In this document: one piece after another, positions 1 through 8,694 of the stretch
Layout: each line of letters begins with the position of its first letter
How positions within the stretch are numbered: the stretch's first letter is position 1
DNA from: Acidimicrobiaceae bacterium
GTDB taxonomy: Bacteria; Actinomycetota; Acidimicrobiia; Acidimicrobiales; Acidimicrobiaceae
DNA length: 50,027 bases
Reading direction: 5' to 3'
Assembly (NCBI GenBank): GCA_013044385.1
Contig: JABEUN010000003.1
Location: 1 to 50,027, forward strand
Notes under the pieces: generated by a model
The model's database searches: none
The model's input: the letters and a program-made list of their open reading frames with translations, nothing else
Told to the model about the DNA's origin: nothing
Made by a program: the position numbers and the translations under genes

Positions 1-716
1 GACCGAACAAATCCAAAACCTCCCACCCCTCCTGCTCTCTTCAATATTTCCTACAGTGGAAAGGCGAGCAGGAGGAGTGGGAGGAGTAATCTCAACAACG
101 ATAACCAAGGGCAGAACTCACAGAGACAGTGGATCAGCTATCGGGGACCCCTCAATACCGGCGAGCGGCGACCGGAATTGGGAAACCTTAGCTTTGATTA
201 CCATGGAATCTCTTCATGGACGATCTAAGTATTTGTCCAACTCTCGAGATGCCATAGCTCCACTTACTTGGCGGCGGAATCTGCACAAGATTCAGGACAT
301 GACTATCTCCATGTTTGGAGGACTCCTCTGCGACAATCTGCGCCTGGGCGCATATGTCATGGATTGGTTGTAGTCCCTGTCGGTTGATTGATGTGAATCG
401 CTTCGATTGGTTCTGTTCGAGAGAAGTCCAACTCCTCGCTGACCTAGTTATCTGATGTCACTTGGCTACCAATGTTCAACAAACACGGGGCCCTCGAAGG
501 CGATCACACACTGCGTTCTAGGTTCTTACTTTTCACCGGCGGAACTGTTTAGAGTTCAAATGTTGTCGGTAGCTGGCCTACTTCTTTGTAGCTGCCTCTC
601 ACGGTTGATTGCGTTCATCGTCCCGTCGCATCCTCGACCAGATTGCCTCAGCGCCGATTCCTTCGATGTCGTGTGCTTGTTTCGAGATACTTGGCAGAGG
701 ATCGATGGGACTCGGA
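1..716. other. Left-edge region without a convincing gene
   Basis: Several short open frames exist on both strands, but none has a recognisable domain, a convincing ribosome site or coding character. The only clear structure is the long inverted repeat at 19-84. The ABC transporter gene on the minus strand ends at 717, so this stretch lies downstream of it. Missing permease or binding-protein genes of that transporter are not visible here. A decayed gene cannot be excluded. Confidence 0.5.
19..84. repeat. Long imperfect hairpin (19-bp arms)
   Basis: Arms at 19-37 and 66-84 are inverted copies with 18 of 19 positions matching. They are polypyrimidine on one side and polypurine on the other. 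Inside the 28-nt gap a second stem pairs 47-51 with 58-62, so the transcript could fold into one long two-part hairpin. There is no T-run next to it, so a classical terminator is not obvious. It may be a terminator, a repeat-family member or a processed RNA structure. Confidence 0.6.
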
Positions 717-2777
717 TTAAACGCTAGAACTTGTGCTGGACAATGTAACTGGTGTTTGAAGCGGGAAGTGGCAGGCGGCTTGATGGGCGACGTCGAAATC
801 AACCATCAACGGTTCCTGCTGAGCGCAGATTTCTTGTGCCCTTGTGCATCGAGTTCTAAAACGACACCCAGACGGTGGATTGATAGCAGAGGGCAACTCT
901 CCCTTGATGATTACTCGTTGCTTAGATCTTTCGAGCTCAGGTTTTGCCACTGGTACGGCGGCTAGCAGTGCCTGAGTGTACGGGTGAGCCGGTCGTTCGT
1001 AGATATCGTCGCCTCGTCCGATCTCGACCAACTTGCCAAGATACATGACGCCGACTCTGTCGGCGAGATACCTAACCACACTCAGGTCGTGAGAGATGAC
1101 TACGTATGTGAGGTCATGCAGTCCTTGTAGGTCCTTCATCAGATTTAGGACCTGGGAGCGAATCGATACGTCGAGTGCAGACACCGGTTCATCGGCGACT
1201 ATCAGCTTTGGATTCAGAGCCAATGCCCTTGCCAGGCCGATTCGCTGTCGCTGGCCACCGGAGAACTCGTGTGGATAGCGTTCCAGGGCCTTGTCAGATA
1301 GCCCAACCTCGTTAAGAAGTCGACGGACCGTCGCAGTCCGCTCCTCCCTGGTTCCGATCGAGTTAATCTCGAGGGGTTCTTTGAGAATGTTCTCGACCCG
1401 CATTCGAGGATCTAGCGATGCGTAGGGATCTTGGAACATCAACTGCAGATTTTTTCTTTGACTGCGCAGCTCTTTGTGGTTCAAGCTCGCAAGGTCGACG
1501 CCATCGAATTTGATCGATCCAGCCGTAGGCGCCTCGAGGGCGACCATCATCGATCCGGTTGTAGTTTTGCCGCAACCGGATTCACCAACGAGGCCGACGG
1601 TCTCGCCGCGATATACGGTCAAGCTGAGGTCTGTCACCGCCTTTAGTGTCCCAACTTTGCGTTGCAGTACTATCCCTTTGGTGACCGGAAATTCCTTCGA
1701 GACGTGCTCTAGTAGCATTAGCGGGCTATTTGACTCTCGGACTTCCTGAGAAGCATCCAGGCGCGCTTCGGCCTTGACCTTAATCACGGACTCTGGGATG
1801 ATGGCAGGTCCCTTGTTGCCCACCGGGTGGTAGCACGCAAAGCGGTGTTCATATCCAGCTGGAAGCGTGATTGGTGGGTCGTCAGCCCTGCATTCGTCGG
1901 TGGCATAGCGACACCTAGGGGCAAAGCGGCAACCAGTCTGGTCGATCGAGAGGTCTGGTGGGATTCCCGGTATTGAGTAGAGTCGTCCCTCAGTCTTTTC
2001 GTCGATTTCCGGAATTGACGAGAGAAGCGCTTCGGTATATGGATGGTGTGTGTTGGAAAAAAGGTCGGAAGTGGGCCCTTCTTCAGCTATTTTGCCAGCG
2101 TACATGACGATCACTCGGTCAGCACGTCCAGCAATTACACCCATGTCATGGGTGACTAGCAGCATGGCCATGTTTAATTTGGATTTGAGTTCGTCAAGTA
2201 GTGCGAGTATTTGGGCCTGAATCGTCACGTCCAGTGCAGTGGTTGGTTCATCTGCGATGAGTAATTTGGGTTCGCAGGAAAGTGCCATTGCAACCATAAC
2301 ACGCTGTCGAAGGCCCCCCGAGAGCTGGTGAGGAAAGTCACCCAGCCGTTCTTTTGGCTTCGGCATTCCCACTAGGTCCAGCACTTCCTCCGCCCTAGCA
2401 AGACCCTGAGCCTTATTGGCTCCTTTGTGAAGGCGAACGGCCTCAGCGATCTGCTCTCCGACTGTCAGACATGGGTTTAGAGAGGTCATCGGATCTTGGA
2501 AGATCATGCCGATCTCGTTGCCTCGGATATGGCGCATCTCTTTCTCGGATATGGTTGCGAGGTCCTTGCCTGCGAAGTTGATCGAGCCATTTGCGATGTA
2601 TCCTCCAGGAGGGAGAAGCCGCATAATGGACATACCGGTCATCGTCTTGCCGCATCCAGATTCACCGACCAGACCTAAGGTCTCACCGGGCTCAATTGAG
2701 AAACTGACGCCGTCTACGGCCTTGACCTCGCCTTTGCGGAGCCTTACGTAGGTGCGAAGGTCCTTGACTTCAATCAT
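717..2777 (-). CDS. Fused oligopeptide/dipeptide-type ABC ATPase (two nucleotide-binding domains)
   Basis: This 686-residue protein carries two complete ABC ATPase domains of the OppD and OppF type and would energise import of peptides, nickel or similar solutes at the membrane. Domain 1 has Walker A GESGCGKT at 38-45, signature LSGGLRQR at 152-159 and Walker B LLIADEP at 172-178. It is followed by the Cys-containing OppD-type C-terminal region (about 250-320). Domain 2 has Walker A at 398-405, signature FSGGQRQR at 505-512, Walker B near 525-531 and a second such tail. The ATG at 2777 is chosen because homology begins there (MIEVKDL); the open frame continues upstream to 3011 without family resemblance. 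No permease or solute-binding gene adjoins, so it is an orphan pair of ATPases. The substrate cannot be inferred. Confidence 0.93.
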   Translation of the reverse strand: MIEVKDLRTYVRLRKGEVKAVDGVSFSIEPGETLGLVGESGCGKTMTGMSIMRLLPPGGYIANGSINFAGKDLATISEKEMRHIRGNEIGMIFQDPMTSLNPCLTVGEQIAEAVRLHKGANKAQGLARAEEVLDLVGMPKPKERLGDFPHQLSGGLRQRVMVAMALSCEPKLLIADEPTTALDVTIQAQILALLDELKSKLNMAMLLVTHDMGVIAGRADRVIVMYAGKIAEEGPTSDLFSNTHHPYTEALLSSIPEIDEKTEGRLYSIPGIPPDLSIDQTGCRFAPRCRYATDECRADDPPITLPAGYEHRFACYHPVGNKGPAIIPESVIKVKAEARLDASQEVRESNSPLMLLEHVSKEFPVTKGIVLQRKVGTLKAVTDLSLTVYRGETVGLVGESGCGKTTTGSMMVALEAPTAGSIKFDGVDLASLNHKELRSQRKNLQLMFQDPYASLDPRMRVENILKEPLEINSIGTREERTATVRRLLNEVGLSDKALERYPHEFSGGQRQRIGLARALALNPKLIVADEPVSALDVSIRSQVLNLMKDLQGLHDLTYVVISHDLSVVRYLADRVGVMYLGKLVEIGRGDDIYERPAHPYTQALLAAVPVAKPELERSKQRVIIKGELPSAINPPSGCRFRTRCTRAQEICAQQEPLMVDFDVAHQAACHFPLQTPVTLSSTSSSV

Positions 2778-3389
2778 GCTCAACTGTCTGCCCCCGGATG
2801 TTATGAACACTGTTTCCGAATTTTTAAAGAACGAACCACATGCAGCGCTGACGGCCCGATTATTCGGCTTCAGTGATCTTACTAGACATTTTCGACGCCT
2901 AATCGGTGGATGACTTTTGTAAAGCTTTGGCTTGCCACTGGTTTCTATCTGCAGTCGGGTTTCTTTTGGGCGCGAAGGTCGAAGCCAATATCCAAGTAAG
3001 TCCATCGGCAACGCTCAGCCAATTCCGAGGATTGTCGATTGGAATCTAATCAGTGGTTCGGAACTTTCCCCTTGGGTTCCACCCTCCCAACACTTGGGCC
3101 CAGCCATCCAGCCGGCTGGGCCCAAGTGTATTTAATGGGCGTTTCGGCGAATCCTGCTTACGGGGCAGCGCGGCCCCACAATTCTGCGGTGTTAGCCAGC
3201 GAACTATCGAGCCCGCCAGTGGCGTTTTTGTTGGTCCGACCCATAACTGTGCTTCGGTCTCAGAATGGACGTCCGACAGGACCTGAGTGGATGGCACTGG
3301 CCTTAACTGCATGCTTGCCTGAGCGGGTTTTTCTCGGTTTCACATAGGTGGTCAAATGTGGCGATAGACCTACTAGTGTCGTTCCGTTG
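2778..3389. other. Intergenic region upstream of the ABC ATPase and tRNA-Thr
   Basis: This stretch contains the 5' side of the ABC ATPase gene and the upstream side of tRNA-Thr. The one strong element is the 15-bp hairpin at 3091-3128. A weak stem CGCC/GGCG followed by five T residues lies near 3224-3239. The short frames on both strands overlap these palindromes and look non-coding. Confidence 0.5.
3091..3128. terminator. Perfect 15-bp hairpin, possible bidirectional terminator
   Basis: Positions 3091-3105 (CACTTGGGCCCAGCC) and 3114-3128 are perfect inverted copies around an 8-nt loop. An AT-rich stretch (TATTTAAT) follows on the plus strand. It sits between the ABC ATPase start region and tRNA-Thr. 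A factor-independent terminator protecting either unit is plausible, but no long T-run is present, so the role is inferred. Confidence 0.55.
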
Positions 3390-3465
3390 GCCGGTGTGGC
3401 GCAGTTGGTAGCGCAGGCGATTTGTAATCGTCAGGTCGTCGGTTCGAGTCCGACCACCGGCTCCA
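3390..3465 (+). tRNA. tRNA-Thr (anticodon TGT), CCA encoded
   Basis: A full cloverleaf can be drawn. Acceptor GCCGGTG at 3390-3396 pairs with CACCGGC at 3455-3461. The D arm has GCGC stems. The anticodon loop TTTGTAA at 3421-3427 has anticodon TGT, which reads ACA threonine codons. The variable loop is AGGTC, and T stem GTCGG/CCGAC flanks loop TTCGAGT. The discriminator is T and CCA is encoded at 3463-3465. It appears to be a single-gene unit. Confidence 0.97.
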
Positions 3466-3997
3466 CTCATTGATCGACGGTGCGTCAAGTACCTCCGCAG
3501 AGTTTGCTCTTGTCAACTCTCCATCAAAGTAGATCGCACAAGAGGAATCCGAATGTCACAGCCGCTCCGGATCGGCAACGCGTCCCCCTCTGGATACCGT
3601 TGAGAATACGTCCCATCGATGCGTTGGGTCCCGACAGTCGATATGAAAGACGTCTGTTTGCAGGCGTTTTGACGTTTGGTGTTTACTCAAGGACGAAAAC
3701 ACCCATCCACCGGTACCGCTCCTAGCTCTGGGGAGATGTGACGCAGATAGGTAGATGAGGATACGTTAGGGCATCTGGTCTGTCTGGCGGGGGTAGGACC
3801 ACCTGACGGGGAAGGACCTCTGCGAGGTCTTCGATAACAGATACGGTGCTTCGCAGCCACTGACTGCCGAAGGTACGCAGCGTGTGCTTTCCTGATGCGC
3901 AGCGAACTCTCCTCAACTCGGTGGAACTGTTGGATAGGTCCTAGTATGTCCGCTATTCGGCTTCGATATTTACGTTGGCCGAATTGAGTGTTCGGGG
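3466..3997. other. Intergenic region after tRNA-Thr
   Basis: Nothing convincing is visible between tRNA-Thr and the MFS gene. The frames present are short, have no recognisable domain and overlap each other on opposite strands. The promoter of the MFS gene should lie at the right end, but no clear -35/-10 pair could be assigned. Confidence 0.5.
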
Positions 3998-5188
3998 ATG
4001 GTTGGTTCGGTGGCTGGCGAGAAGATATCTATCAAGGTTGTTGCACTTGCGATCTCAGCGACAACCTCAGCGAGCCTTCCAGTTTTTCTGACCGGAGCAC
4101 TTTCCGTTCAGATCAGAGCTTCCCTCAGCCTTGGGCGTGCTGCCACTGGATTCCTGGTCGCAGTATTTTTCGGTTCCGCCACGGTCTCCTCGCTCACCAC
4201 GGGTGGTCTGTCGGAAAAGCGGAAGGCCGAGAGCGTTATGAAGTACGCCGCCTTCTTCAGTGCTGTGGGAATGTTGGGAATAGCCCTTTTTGCTCGCTCT
4301 TTCTTGACCTTTGCTCTCTTTCTGGTCATTTCAGGCCTTGCCAATGGAGTGATGCAGCCTGCAGTCAACACGTTCGTTGCTGGTGCGATACCAGCGACCC
4401 GGCAGGGACTGGCCTTCGGAGTAAAACAAGCAGCAATTCCAACAGCTACCATGCTTGCGGGTCTGGCTGTCCCTGCAGTCGCACTCACCATTGGTTGGCG
4501 TTATGGGTATGTCTTTGCCGCAGCTATCGCTGTCGTGGTGGCGGCGGTACTGCCGAAAGGTAAGTCCATTCGAAGTTCGACGAGTCCGACGAACTCTACG
4601 GCGGTTCCGATTTCGATTCCACCTCTGATAATGCTCGCGTTCGCCATGGCACTGGGTGCCGGCGCGGCTAATGCTATGGGTGCATATCTGGTGGAGAACG
4701 CAGTTCACTCTGGCATTGCTCCTGGTTCAGCGGGTCTCCTGGCAGCTCTGGGATCTGCATCCGGGCTCTCAGCCAGACTCGTATCTGGATATCTTGCAGA
4801 CAAGAGGTCTGGCGGCCATATACGCGTCGCTGCGATGATGGTGGGCATTGGGGCCATTGGATATCTGTTGTTCGCAACCCAGGATGCGATACTACTCATT
4901 CCCGCAACGTTGATAGGTTACGGGGCCGGATGGGGTTGGAATGGACTGTACAACTTTGCAGTGGTGAAGAATCACCCTGGTGCTGCCGGTCGGGCTACGG
5001 GCATCACCCAAAGCGGAGCATACGTTGGAAGCGTGATAGGACCGATTGGGTTCGGCCTCATCGTTCAGCACGTGTCGTTCCAGTTTGGCTGGACTCTTGC
5101 CGCAACTTCAGCCATTTTGTCGTCCGTTTTTATGTTATTTGGTCGGAAGATGTTGATTCGAGACAAGAACAGGGTGCTTCCAGGTTGA
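3998..5188 (+). CDS. MFS transporter
   Basis: This 396-residue, very hydrophobic protein has about twelve predicted membrane segments, as expected for a major facilitator superfamily permease. After the first helices the cytoplasmic loop reads GGLSEKRKAESVMKY, a variant of the MFS loop 2-3 signature. A matching loop (GYLADKRSGGHIR) lies in the second half. The central loop near residue 190 is short and serine-rich. Start ATG 3998 is the first good start; a weak GGGG lies just before it. The gene is monocistronic and convergent with the repeat-protein gene at 5588. The substrate is unknown. Drug or metabolite efflux and organic-acid uptake are equally possible. Confidence 0.85.
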   Translation: MVGSVAGEKISIKVVALAISATTSASLPVFLTGALSVQIRASLSLGRAATGFLVAVFFGSATVSSLTTGGLSEKRKAESVMKYAAFFSAVGMLGIALFARSFLTFALFLVISGLANGVMQPAVNTFVAGAIPATRQGLAFGVKQAAIPTATMLAGLAVPAVALTIGWRYGYVFAAAIAVVVAAVLPKGKSIRSSTSPTNSTAVPISIPPLIMLAFAMALGAGAANAMGAYLVENAVHSGIAPGSAGLLAALGSASGLSARLVSGYLADKRSGGHIRVAAMMVGIGAIGYLLFATQDAILLIPATLIGYGAGWGWNGLYNFAVVKNHPGAAGRATGITQSGAYVGSVIGPIGFGLIVQHVSFQFGWTLAATSAILSSVFMLFGRKMLIRDKNRVLPG

Positions 5189-5587
5189 GATCGTTGAAAT
5201 GCCGCGAAGTGGCTTGTTGCTAAGCCGTTTATCGGGTACCTGCCGCTTGATCGACCGAGGTGAAAGTATGAATCTGGCTACCTGTGAGAGATCTCGCACA
5301 GACATTCATTGATACGAGCTGAAGGCTGGTAAAGCCAAAAGCGTTGGCGGTTCGAGTCAAGTTGAGCCGGAGAAACTTCGCTTTAATGGGAGGCGCCCTT
5401 TCGAGTGGGGGGCAATCGAAAGGGCGCTATTGCGTTGCTAATTAGAGCTTGGCATAATGCGTCGAAATCCCGTCAGGTAGTAAAGTCACCACGTCTAGGG
5501 CCGAAAGTCCCAAGCCTGGACTGGTCGAGCCTTCTTTTGAATGGTGGCTAAAGGAGTGCGGCGGTTTTTCTCAACCCCCACGTTGCC
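5189..5587. other. Convergent intergenic region
   Basis: This lies between the 3' ends of the MFS gene and the minus-strand repeat-protein gene. The strong hairpin at 5393-5427 is the main feature. A GGTTCGAGTC match to a tRNA T-loop occurs at 5349-5358, but the flanks do not pair into a T arm. I see no protein gene and recognise no riboswitch class. Confidence 0.5.
5393..5427. terminator. 12-bp hairpin between convergent genes
   Basis: Perfect inverted arms GCGCCCTTTCGA (5393-5404) and TCGAAAGGGCGC (5416-5427) flank an 11-nt G-rich loop. The position between convergent genes fits a bidirectional terminator, although no long T-run follows on either strand. Confidence 0.55.
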
Positions 5588-6292
5588 TCAGGAGGCGAGC
5601 ACCATTGACACACTTCTTTGGACATCTTCGGAGTTTGGATAGGCGTCCAGGAGTCGATTTGTAAGTTCAGTGAAGCCGATTCTCCTGCTGCGCCAGTTAA
5701 TCATCGCAAGACCGAGAGCCCCCACTGCAATTTGATCAGGGAGTCTTGCTTCACAGACCCTGACGATGAGCTGACGATGGAAGTCCCAGGTGCCAATCAT
5801 TCCCGATGCGACCATTGGAACAAGGTTGGATGGATTTACCTCGTCGGGCACGCCGGTAGCAGAAGTCTCGTACCGACCATCCTCGATCGCTACTGAGACA
5901 AGATCTGCGGGCACTACGTGCTGGGAGAAGAGTGCGAGATGTCTCCAGCCCCCAGGAAGGTCCGCCATTGTCGTAGGAATGATACCGACCGGAATGACGT
6001 GGTGATTCTTCCATAGGCTGACGAAGATGTCCGCTGGTGTATTTCTATGGTTTGCAATCAAGGTCTGAATTCGTTCATCCATCCACCAGCTTTCCCACAC
6101 CCTGCGCACCATTGAAGGAGAGGTTCGCCTTGACTCAAGAAGCTTCATGGCTACGGCGAGCGCCTTGTTGCGACCGACCCAGATCTCCTCCAGTACCTGT
6201 TCGGAGGTGGTCGGATCGTTCAAAAGACTCTGGACCATCTCCCAGTCATCCCACCCACGCCGCCTAGCGAAGTCGATGATGTTGTTGGGCAT
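5588..6292 (-). CDS. Leucine-rich-variant (LRV/HEAT-like) repeat protein, function unknown
   Basis: This 234-residue protein is built from degenerate helical repeats such as LLNDPTTSEQVLEEI, LLESRRTSPSMVRRV and LIANHRNTPADIFVSL. The spacing resembles leucine-rich-variant or HEAT-like solenoids, which usually bind proteins. No catalytic motif, signal peptide or membrane segment is visible. The ATG at 6292 (MPNNIIDFARRRGW) is preferred because the upstream extension to 6448 is Pro/Gly/Cys-rich, unlike the repeats, and contains the hairpin at 6386-6419. The gene stands alone on the minus strand, downstream of the GGDEF gene. I assign no function. Confidence 0.65.
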   Translation of the reverse strand: MPNNIIDFARRRGWDDWEMVQSLLNDPTTSEQVLEEIWVGRNKALAVAMKLLESRRTSPSMVRRVWESWWMDERIQTLIANHRNTPADIFVSLWKNHHVIPVGIIPTTMADLPGGWRHLALFSQHVVPADLVSVAIEDGRYETSATGVPDEVNPSNLVPMVASGMIGTWDFHRQLIVRVCEARLPDQIAVGALGLAMINWRSRRIGFTELTNRLLDAYPNSEDVQRSVSMVLAS

Positions 6293-6385
6293 TTCGGAAT
6301 TCTGCTCTTCTGGTTCTAGTCCTAGATCCGCTTTGGCCCCCGGCCGTTGCCCTGCACCTTTGTGGTCAATTCCACAGAGGAAGGT

Positions 6386-6419
6386 GGGTGGCTGCACCGG
6401 GGCGGTGCACGATCCACCC
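6386..6419. promoter_or_regulatory. Two-part hairpin in the leader of the LRV-like gene
   Basis: An outer GGGTGG/CCACCC pairing (6386-6391 with 6414-6419) encloses an inner TGCACC/GGTGCA stem (6393-6398 with 6404-6409) with a 5-nt loop. It lies about 100 bases upstream of the chosen start. It could be a leader RNA structure or a protein-binding palindrome; the function is unknown. A separate TGTGG/CCACA palindrome occurs at 6361-6376. Confidence 0.4.
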
Positions 6420-6566
6420 CAAACGTCACTACATCTCAGCTGTGGCACTCGTTCCTCGCTTTGTAGACACTTCGTCGAACTGGCAGACCGAGATCTGCTA
6501 GAACAGTAACTTCAGTATCGACACGGAGAGTGAGTAGACTAAAGAAAAGCTTAGAAAAAGCTACTG

Positions 6567-6595
6567 GACGTGGTAATAAAGAGCACTACCACGTC
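6567..6595 (-). terminator. Terminator of the GGDEF gene
   Basis: Inverted arms GACGTGGTA (6567-6575) and TACCACGTC (6587-6595) form a perfect 9-bp stem with an 11-nt loop. Read on the minus strand, a TTTTT run follows a few bases after the stem. It lies about 50 bases beyond the stop of the diguanylate cyclase gene, so it probably terminates that transcript. Confidence 0.65.
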
Positions 6596-6646
6596 ATATA
6601 TGGACGAATCGCTGTGACATTAGTTCGGTGGGTGGTGTCGTTGGGT

Positions 6647-7687
6647 TTAGACCGCTCGTGTGGTAGGCCCAACTTGGCCTCGGTGCCTACGCTTCTCGTC
6701 GTACATAAGTTGATCCGCATTGGCGAGGAGTGTCTGAAGGTTGGAGTCAACTCCGTAGGTGCTTGCTGAACCAATCGATGCTGAGATGGAGCAGTAACCT
6801 AGTGACTCTTTCAATCTTCGCAGGAGGATGTCTGCTCCAATAGCATCGGTTTCAGGAGCGAGGATAGCGAACTCATCTCCTCCAAGTCGGGCGACGATGT
6901 CAGTCGTCCTGCACGTCTGTCGGAGGACTTGGGCCGCTTTGACTATCATCTCGTCACCTGCAGCGTGGCCCAGGCGATCGTTTATGGACTTGAGTCCATC
7001 GAGATCCATCATCATGATCGTCGTGTTGCCCGGATAGCGGATACGCCTGCGTTGTTCGATCGCCATCGCGTTTCTAAAGCCGGCACGGTTTGCCAAACCG
7101 GTTAGGGGGTCTTCGGCAGCTGCTGATTCGAATGTATCGGCACGGGATCTGAGGTTGGCGAGGTCGTTGGCGAGACTGTCGGCGGCGGAGGCGAATCTAG
7201 CGAGAACTGCGACCATCCCTGCGGTACCAGCCAAATCGACCTTCGGTTCTTTTAGAGATAGCAGAACAATTGCGTCGGACTCGTCGATCTGTGCCACTGC
7301 AACGGCCCGTACTGGGCTGAAGGTGAAACTACTATTTTCCACCACCGCGGCCTTTGCACCTTTCCAGTGCTTCACGAAGACACCAGTACCCATGCTGTAC
7401 TGGTCGGCGTCACTACTTGCGGCTCTTATGTTATGTAGCCCATTGCGGTTGCTGGAAGCTTCAGGCAGGAACTCGGGAGGAAGTGTCAGCTGATCACCGG
7501 GCTTAACCAGATCAGGGAAGGATCTGGCCAAGGCTACTTCCACTTTTCCACTGACGAATTTCACTCGCGCCACTGCGGTGGCCCCGGTTGCATTTCGCAC
7601 AGTATCGAATGCCTCGACAAGTCTCATGGCCATTGGGTCCACCGGGAGAAATGTACCGCTAGCGTCCGATGCCCTGAGCACTGTCAT
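6647..7687 (-). CDS. GGDEF-domain diguanylate cyclase
   Basis: This 346-residue cytoplasmic protein ends in a GGDEF domain that would make cyclic di-GMP from two GTP. Visible motifs are DPLTGLANR (193-201), MMDLDGLKSIND (227-238), an RTTD inhibitory-site motif (260-263) exactly five residues before GGDEF (269-273), and a C-terminal ADQLMYDEKR helix. The first 185 residues look like a GAF-type sensory domain (inference), with no membrane segment. ATG 7687 is preceded by a promoter-like pair whose -10 lies only six bases upstream, suggesting a leaderless transcript. The intact catalytic and I-site residues predict an active, product-inhibited cyclase. The signal is unknown. Confidence 0.93.
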   Translation of the reverse strand: MTVLRASDASGTFLPVDPMAMRLVEAFDTVRNATGATAVARVKFVSGKVEVALARSFPDLVKPGDQLTLPPEFLPEASSNRNGLHNIRAASSDADQYSMGTGVFVKHWKGAKAAVVENSSFTFSPVRAVAVAQIDESDAIVLLSLKEPKVDLAGTAGMVAVLARFASAADSLANDLANLRSRADTFESAAAEDPLTGLANRAGFRNAMAIEQRRRIRYPGNTTIMMMDLDGLKSINDRLGHAAGDEMIVKAAQVLRQTCRTTDIVARLGGDEFAILAPETDAIGADILLRRLKESLGYCSISASIGSASTYGVDSNLQTLLANADQLMYDEKRRHRGQVGPTTRAV

Positions 7688-7693
7688 GACATC

Positions 7694-7721
7694 AGTGTAA
7701 TTACCAGAATCGAATTACCAA
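7694..7721 (-). promoter_or_regulatory. Promoter of the GGDEF gene (leaderless)
   Basis: On the minus strand, -35 TTGGTA (7716-7721) and -10 TACACT (7694-7699) are separated by 16 bases, and the ATG follows six bases after the -10. Transcription would start at or next to the start codon. The sequence TGGTAATT is repeated directly (7699-7706 and 7713-7720, 14-base period) across the promoter and could be an operator. Confidence 0.55.
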
Positions 7722-7809
7722 TCGAATGTTGAACTTTGTGCTCCTTCGAATGATTCTCGATGAGCTGGTTGACTTCGAATGGCGGCCGAGTAGGCCACAT
7801 TAGGTGCAT

Positions 7810-8676
7810 ATGAGTAGCGAGGTTTCGGATAAGTTTGGGCGTTGTTCAGTGAGGAGGCGTAGGGAATTGGTGTTTCAGGATGATTCGCCACGATCGGTAG
7901 CGTCTCTAAAGTCGGTGACCGTGGTCAGAAGCGGGAGGACGTTGCTCGAAGTCGACAACTTGACGGTGACATCAGGTGATTTCTGGACCGTGCTCGGCCC
8001 AAATGGAGCTGGCAAGACTACGTTGCTCAGAATTCTCGGAGCTTTGGAGCGTCCGACTTCAGGGGTGATGCATGTACTTGGCGAACGAATCGGCCGCAAT
8101 GACCTTAGAGGGCTGAGACGGAGGGTAGGTACCGTGTCGCCGATGTTGACGGACCTCTTCAACCTGAACTTCTCACTTTTTGATACCGTGCTCACGGGTA
8201 CATCTGGAGACCTCAGTCCGATTTGGACGACTTACGGTGAGTCAGAGAGAGAACTAGTTTCAGATATGTTGCTGCAGGTAGGACTGTATGAGAGACGTCT
8301 GGATTCCGTTGGTCTTTTATCGGCTGGGGAACGACAGCGGCTATTTCTAGCTCGGGCCCTGGCGGCAAAGCCAGAACTTCTCTTATTGGACGAGCCTGCA
8401 TCGGGTCTAGATTTCGGAGCTCGTGAGGACCTGTTGGAACTCTTGGGACGCTTGATGGTTCAAAACGAGCATCTTCGGGCGATTGTCATGGTGACTCATC
8501 ATGTCGAAGAGATTCCGACGGTCGCTTCACACTGCGCGCTGATCTCGTCGGGTCGGCTGAATTTCGCCGGGAACATATCTGAGGTACTGACGGCCGAAGC
8601 CCTTTCTGAGACCTTCTCGCGAAATGTAGCGCTGCGCGCAGTGGGGGGTAGGTACTTTGCTATGGCAGAGTCTTGA
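7810..8676 (+). CDS. Orphan ABC transporter ATP-binding protein
   Basis: This single ABC ATPase of 288 residues has Walker A GPNGAGKT (63-70), signature LSAGERQR (170-177), Walker B LLLLDEP (190-196) and the H-loop histidine in MVTHHVEE. The segment VGTVSPML after Walker A lacks the usual Q-loop glutamine. This variant resembles the ModF/YlmA group, whose members often stand without their own permease. ATG 7810 is chosen; GTG 7804 is in frame and also possible. The first 30 residues are basic and not part of the fold. No permease adjoins, and the gene converges with the hexapeptide-repeat gene. The substrate, or whether it works as a transporter at all, is unknown. Confidence 0.85.
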   Translation: MSSEVSDKFGRCSVRRRRELVFQDDSPRSVASLKSVTVVRSGRTLLEVDNLTVTSGDFWTVLGPNGAGKTTLLRILGALERPTSGVMHVLGERIGRNDLRGLRRRVGTVSPMLTDLFNLNFSLFDTVLTGTSGDLSPIWTTYGESERELVSDMLLQVGLYERRLDSVGLLSAGERQRLFLARALAAKPELLLLDEPASGLDFGAREDLLELLGRLMVQNEHLRAIVMVTHHVEEIPTVASHCALISSGRLNFAGNISEVLTAEALSETFSRNVALRAVGGRYFAMAES

Positions 8677-8694
8677 GATACTTTTCCCCCAGGC

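Noticed and set aside
599-965. Overlapping frames on both strands at 599-965
   Set aside because: The right part is the reverse of the ABC ATPase end, and the left part shows no recognisable motif.
2778-3011. N-terminal extension of the ABC ATPase to 3011
   Set aside because: The extra 78 residues are basic and unlike any transporter ATPase, and the family begins at MIEVKDL.
3053-3347. Open frames across the palindrome before tRNA-Thr
   Set aside because: All run through the GGGCCC hairpin on both strands and have no family resemblance.
5341-5365. tRNA-like T-loop sequence GGTTCGAGTC
   Set aside because: It shares 11 bases with the tRNA-Thr T arm, but the flanks do not pair and no acceptor or anticodon arm can be drawn.
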